NCBI GenBank assembly: GCA_964636985.1
Contig: CAZWSX010000004.1
Location: 186,001 to 250,000 of the forward strand
Length of the DNA stretch: 64,000 nucleotides
From: CAZWSX01 sp964636985
Lineage (GTDB): Bacteria > Planctomycetota > Planctomycetia > Pirellulales > Pirellulaceae
Reading direction: 5' to 3'
This document shows positions 62,961 to 64,000 of this stretch, one piece after another. Every line of letters starts with the position of its first letter. Position 1 is the first letter of the stretch. A model generated the notes under the pieces. The model saw only the letters and a list, made by a program, of their open reading frames with translations. It did not search any database and was not told where the DNA came from. Made by a program: the position numbers and the translations under genes.

Positions 62961-64000
62961 ATGAGTGATTCGCAATCGAAACGCCCCTTGGAAGAGAGCT
63001 ATGCCTTCTCTCGCGATGTGCTGGCGTACATCGAGCATGCGGCGACGCACGGGTTGTACGAGATTCGCGGCCTGGGTGCGAAGCGGCGGCTGCCGCATTT
63101 CGATGATCTGGTTTTGCTGACGGCTTCGGCCTCGCGATATCCCTTGGAAGGCTATCGTGAGAAGTGCGACACCAAAACGATCTTGGGGACGCGCCACGCA
63201 AAGAAGCCGATCGAACTGGATATCCCGATCACGATCGCAGGGATGAGTTTCGGCGCGCTAAGTGCAAACGCAAAAGAGTCGCTGGGGCGCGGCGCGGCCG
63301 CAGCCGGCACATCGACGACCACCGGCGACGGTGGGATGACACCCGAGGAGCGGCAATCGTCGAAGACGCTGGTCTATCAGTGCTTGCCATCGCGGTACGG
63401 CTTTAATCCTGATGATGTCCGCAAGGCCGACGCGATTGAACTCGTTATCGGCCAAGGGGCCAAGCCGGGTGGCGGCGGGATGCTGCTCGGGCAAAAGGTC
63501 GGACCACGTGTCGCCAAGATGCGGACGTTGCCCGAGGGGATCGATCAGCGCTCCGCGTGCCGGCATCCCGATTGGACGGGGCCAGACGACCTGGCGATCA
63601 AGATTGAAGAGTTGCGCGAGATCACCGACTGGCAAATTCCGATCTACGTAAAACTCGGCGCCACGCGCGTTCGCGAAGATGTCAAGCTTGCGGTCAAGGC
63701 GGGCGCCGACGTCGTGGTGGTCGATGGCATGCAAGGCGGGACTGCCGCCACGCAGCAGGTCTTTATCGAGCATGCCGGAATTCCGACGCTGGCCGCGTTG
63801 CCGCTGGCCGTCGAGGCACTCGAAGATATGGACGTTCGCGGGCAAGTGCAGCTGATTATTTCAGGCGGCATCCGTTCGGGTGCCGATGTCGCCAAGGCGC
63901 TCGCGCTCGGAGCCGATGCCGTTTCGATTGGCCAAGCCGCCATGATGGCTTTGGGGTGCAATCGTCCAAGTTGGTGCGACGGCGAAAAGGAACATGATGC
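62961..64000 (+). CDS. FMN-binding glutamate synthase domain protein (GlxD-like, partial)
   Basis: At least 346 residues, cut by the right edge. ITIAGMSFGALSANAKESLGRGAAAAG, GDGGMTPEER, IGQGAKPGGGGMLLGQKV and DGMQGGTAATQQV, then IISGGIRSGADVAKALALGADAVSIGQAA, are the FMN and iron-sulfur barrel blocks of the glutamate synthase central domain. A TTG at 62931 that overlaps the upstream stop is an alternative start. It is the third gene of the split glutamate-synthase-like operon. Confidence 0.85.
   Translation, partial: MSDSQSKRPLEESYAFSRDVLAYIEHAATHGLYEIRGLGAKRRLPHFDDLVLLTASASRYPLEGYREKCDTKTILGTRHAKKPIELDIPITIAGMSFGALSANAKESLGRGAAAAGTSTTTGDGGMTPEERQSSKTLVYQCLPSRYGFNPDDVRKADAIELVIGQGAKPGGGGMLLGQKVGPRVAKMRTLPEGIDQRSACRHPDWTGPDDLAIKIEELREITDWQIPIYVKLGATRVREDVKLAVKAGADVVVVDGMQGGTAATQQVFIEHAGIPTLAALPLAVEALEDMDVRGQVQLIISGGIRSGADVAKALALGADAVSIGQAAMMALGCNRPSWCDGEKEHD

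Overview
The window comes from a planctomycete, most likely in the Pirellulales. The right-hand 37 kb carries families that are abundant in that group: a DUF1559 prepilin-like protein with a C-terminal H-X9-DG-type end, a PSCyt1/DUF1549/DUF1553 cytochrome-like protein followed by a DUF1501 protein, a PEP-CTERM protein, a GxxExxY protein, an AIM24 protein and a DUF3656-type U32 peptidase. All family assignments were made by reading motifs in the translations. No database search was possible.

Positions 1 to about 26,385 are an integrated accessory element whose left end lies outside the window. Its right end is a large serine recombinase (24,608-26,389). Its stop codon falls within a few bases of the point where a chromosomal radical SAM gene (26,390-26,640) is cut inside its CxxxCxxC motif. 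The element has three blocks. (1) A plus-strand operon (1-13,064) looks like a DISARM/BREX-related antiviral island: the C-terminus of a probable DUF499 ATPase, a compact PglZ-like protein, a DUF1156 DNA methyltransferase, a membrane-anchored class 3 lipase, an unknown protein, a K+-channel-like membrane protein and a RapA-type SNF2 helicase. These are followed by a two-gene module that resembles lambda RexA/RexB, an unknown 267-residue protein and a DUF488 protein. (2) Minus-strand element genes (13,023-24,244) include zinc-ribbon proteins, a beta-grasp/winged-helix protein, a probable primase with two small DNA-binding proteins, an AAA ATPase, a NADAR protein next to a SLOG (DUF2493) protein, and a ParB-methyltransferase fusion. 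Many of these genes have an intrinsic terminator only a few dozen bases upstream of the start codon, which suggests attenuation or antitermination. (3) The recombinase.

Positions 26,640-64,000 are ordinary chromosome: an ALDH7 dehydrogenase, a Uup ABC-F ATPase, a ThDP decarboxylase, a sugar-acid set (KDG-kinase-like, 6-phosphogluconate dehydrogenase, SDR), HemQ, an exonuclease, DapA, PdxJ, a U32 peptidase, a SET protein, a Ca2+-type P-ATPase, acetyl-CoA synthetase, the planctomycete PSCyt/DUF1501 pair, and a three-gene split glutamate-synthase-like operon that runs off the right edge.

The most interesting chromosomal spot is 59,047-59,786. Two cobalamin riboswitches lie back to back there. 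One faces a DUF1559 prepilin-like gene. The other faces a DUF4465-like PEP-CTERM secreted protein that may bind B12. Other points of interest are the GxxExxY gene bracketed by a perfect 19-bp inverted repeat, the Rex-like module, and the lipase and channel-like genes built into the defence operon.
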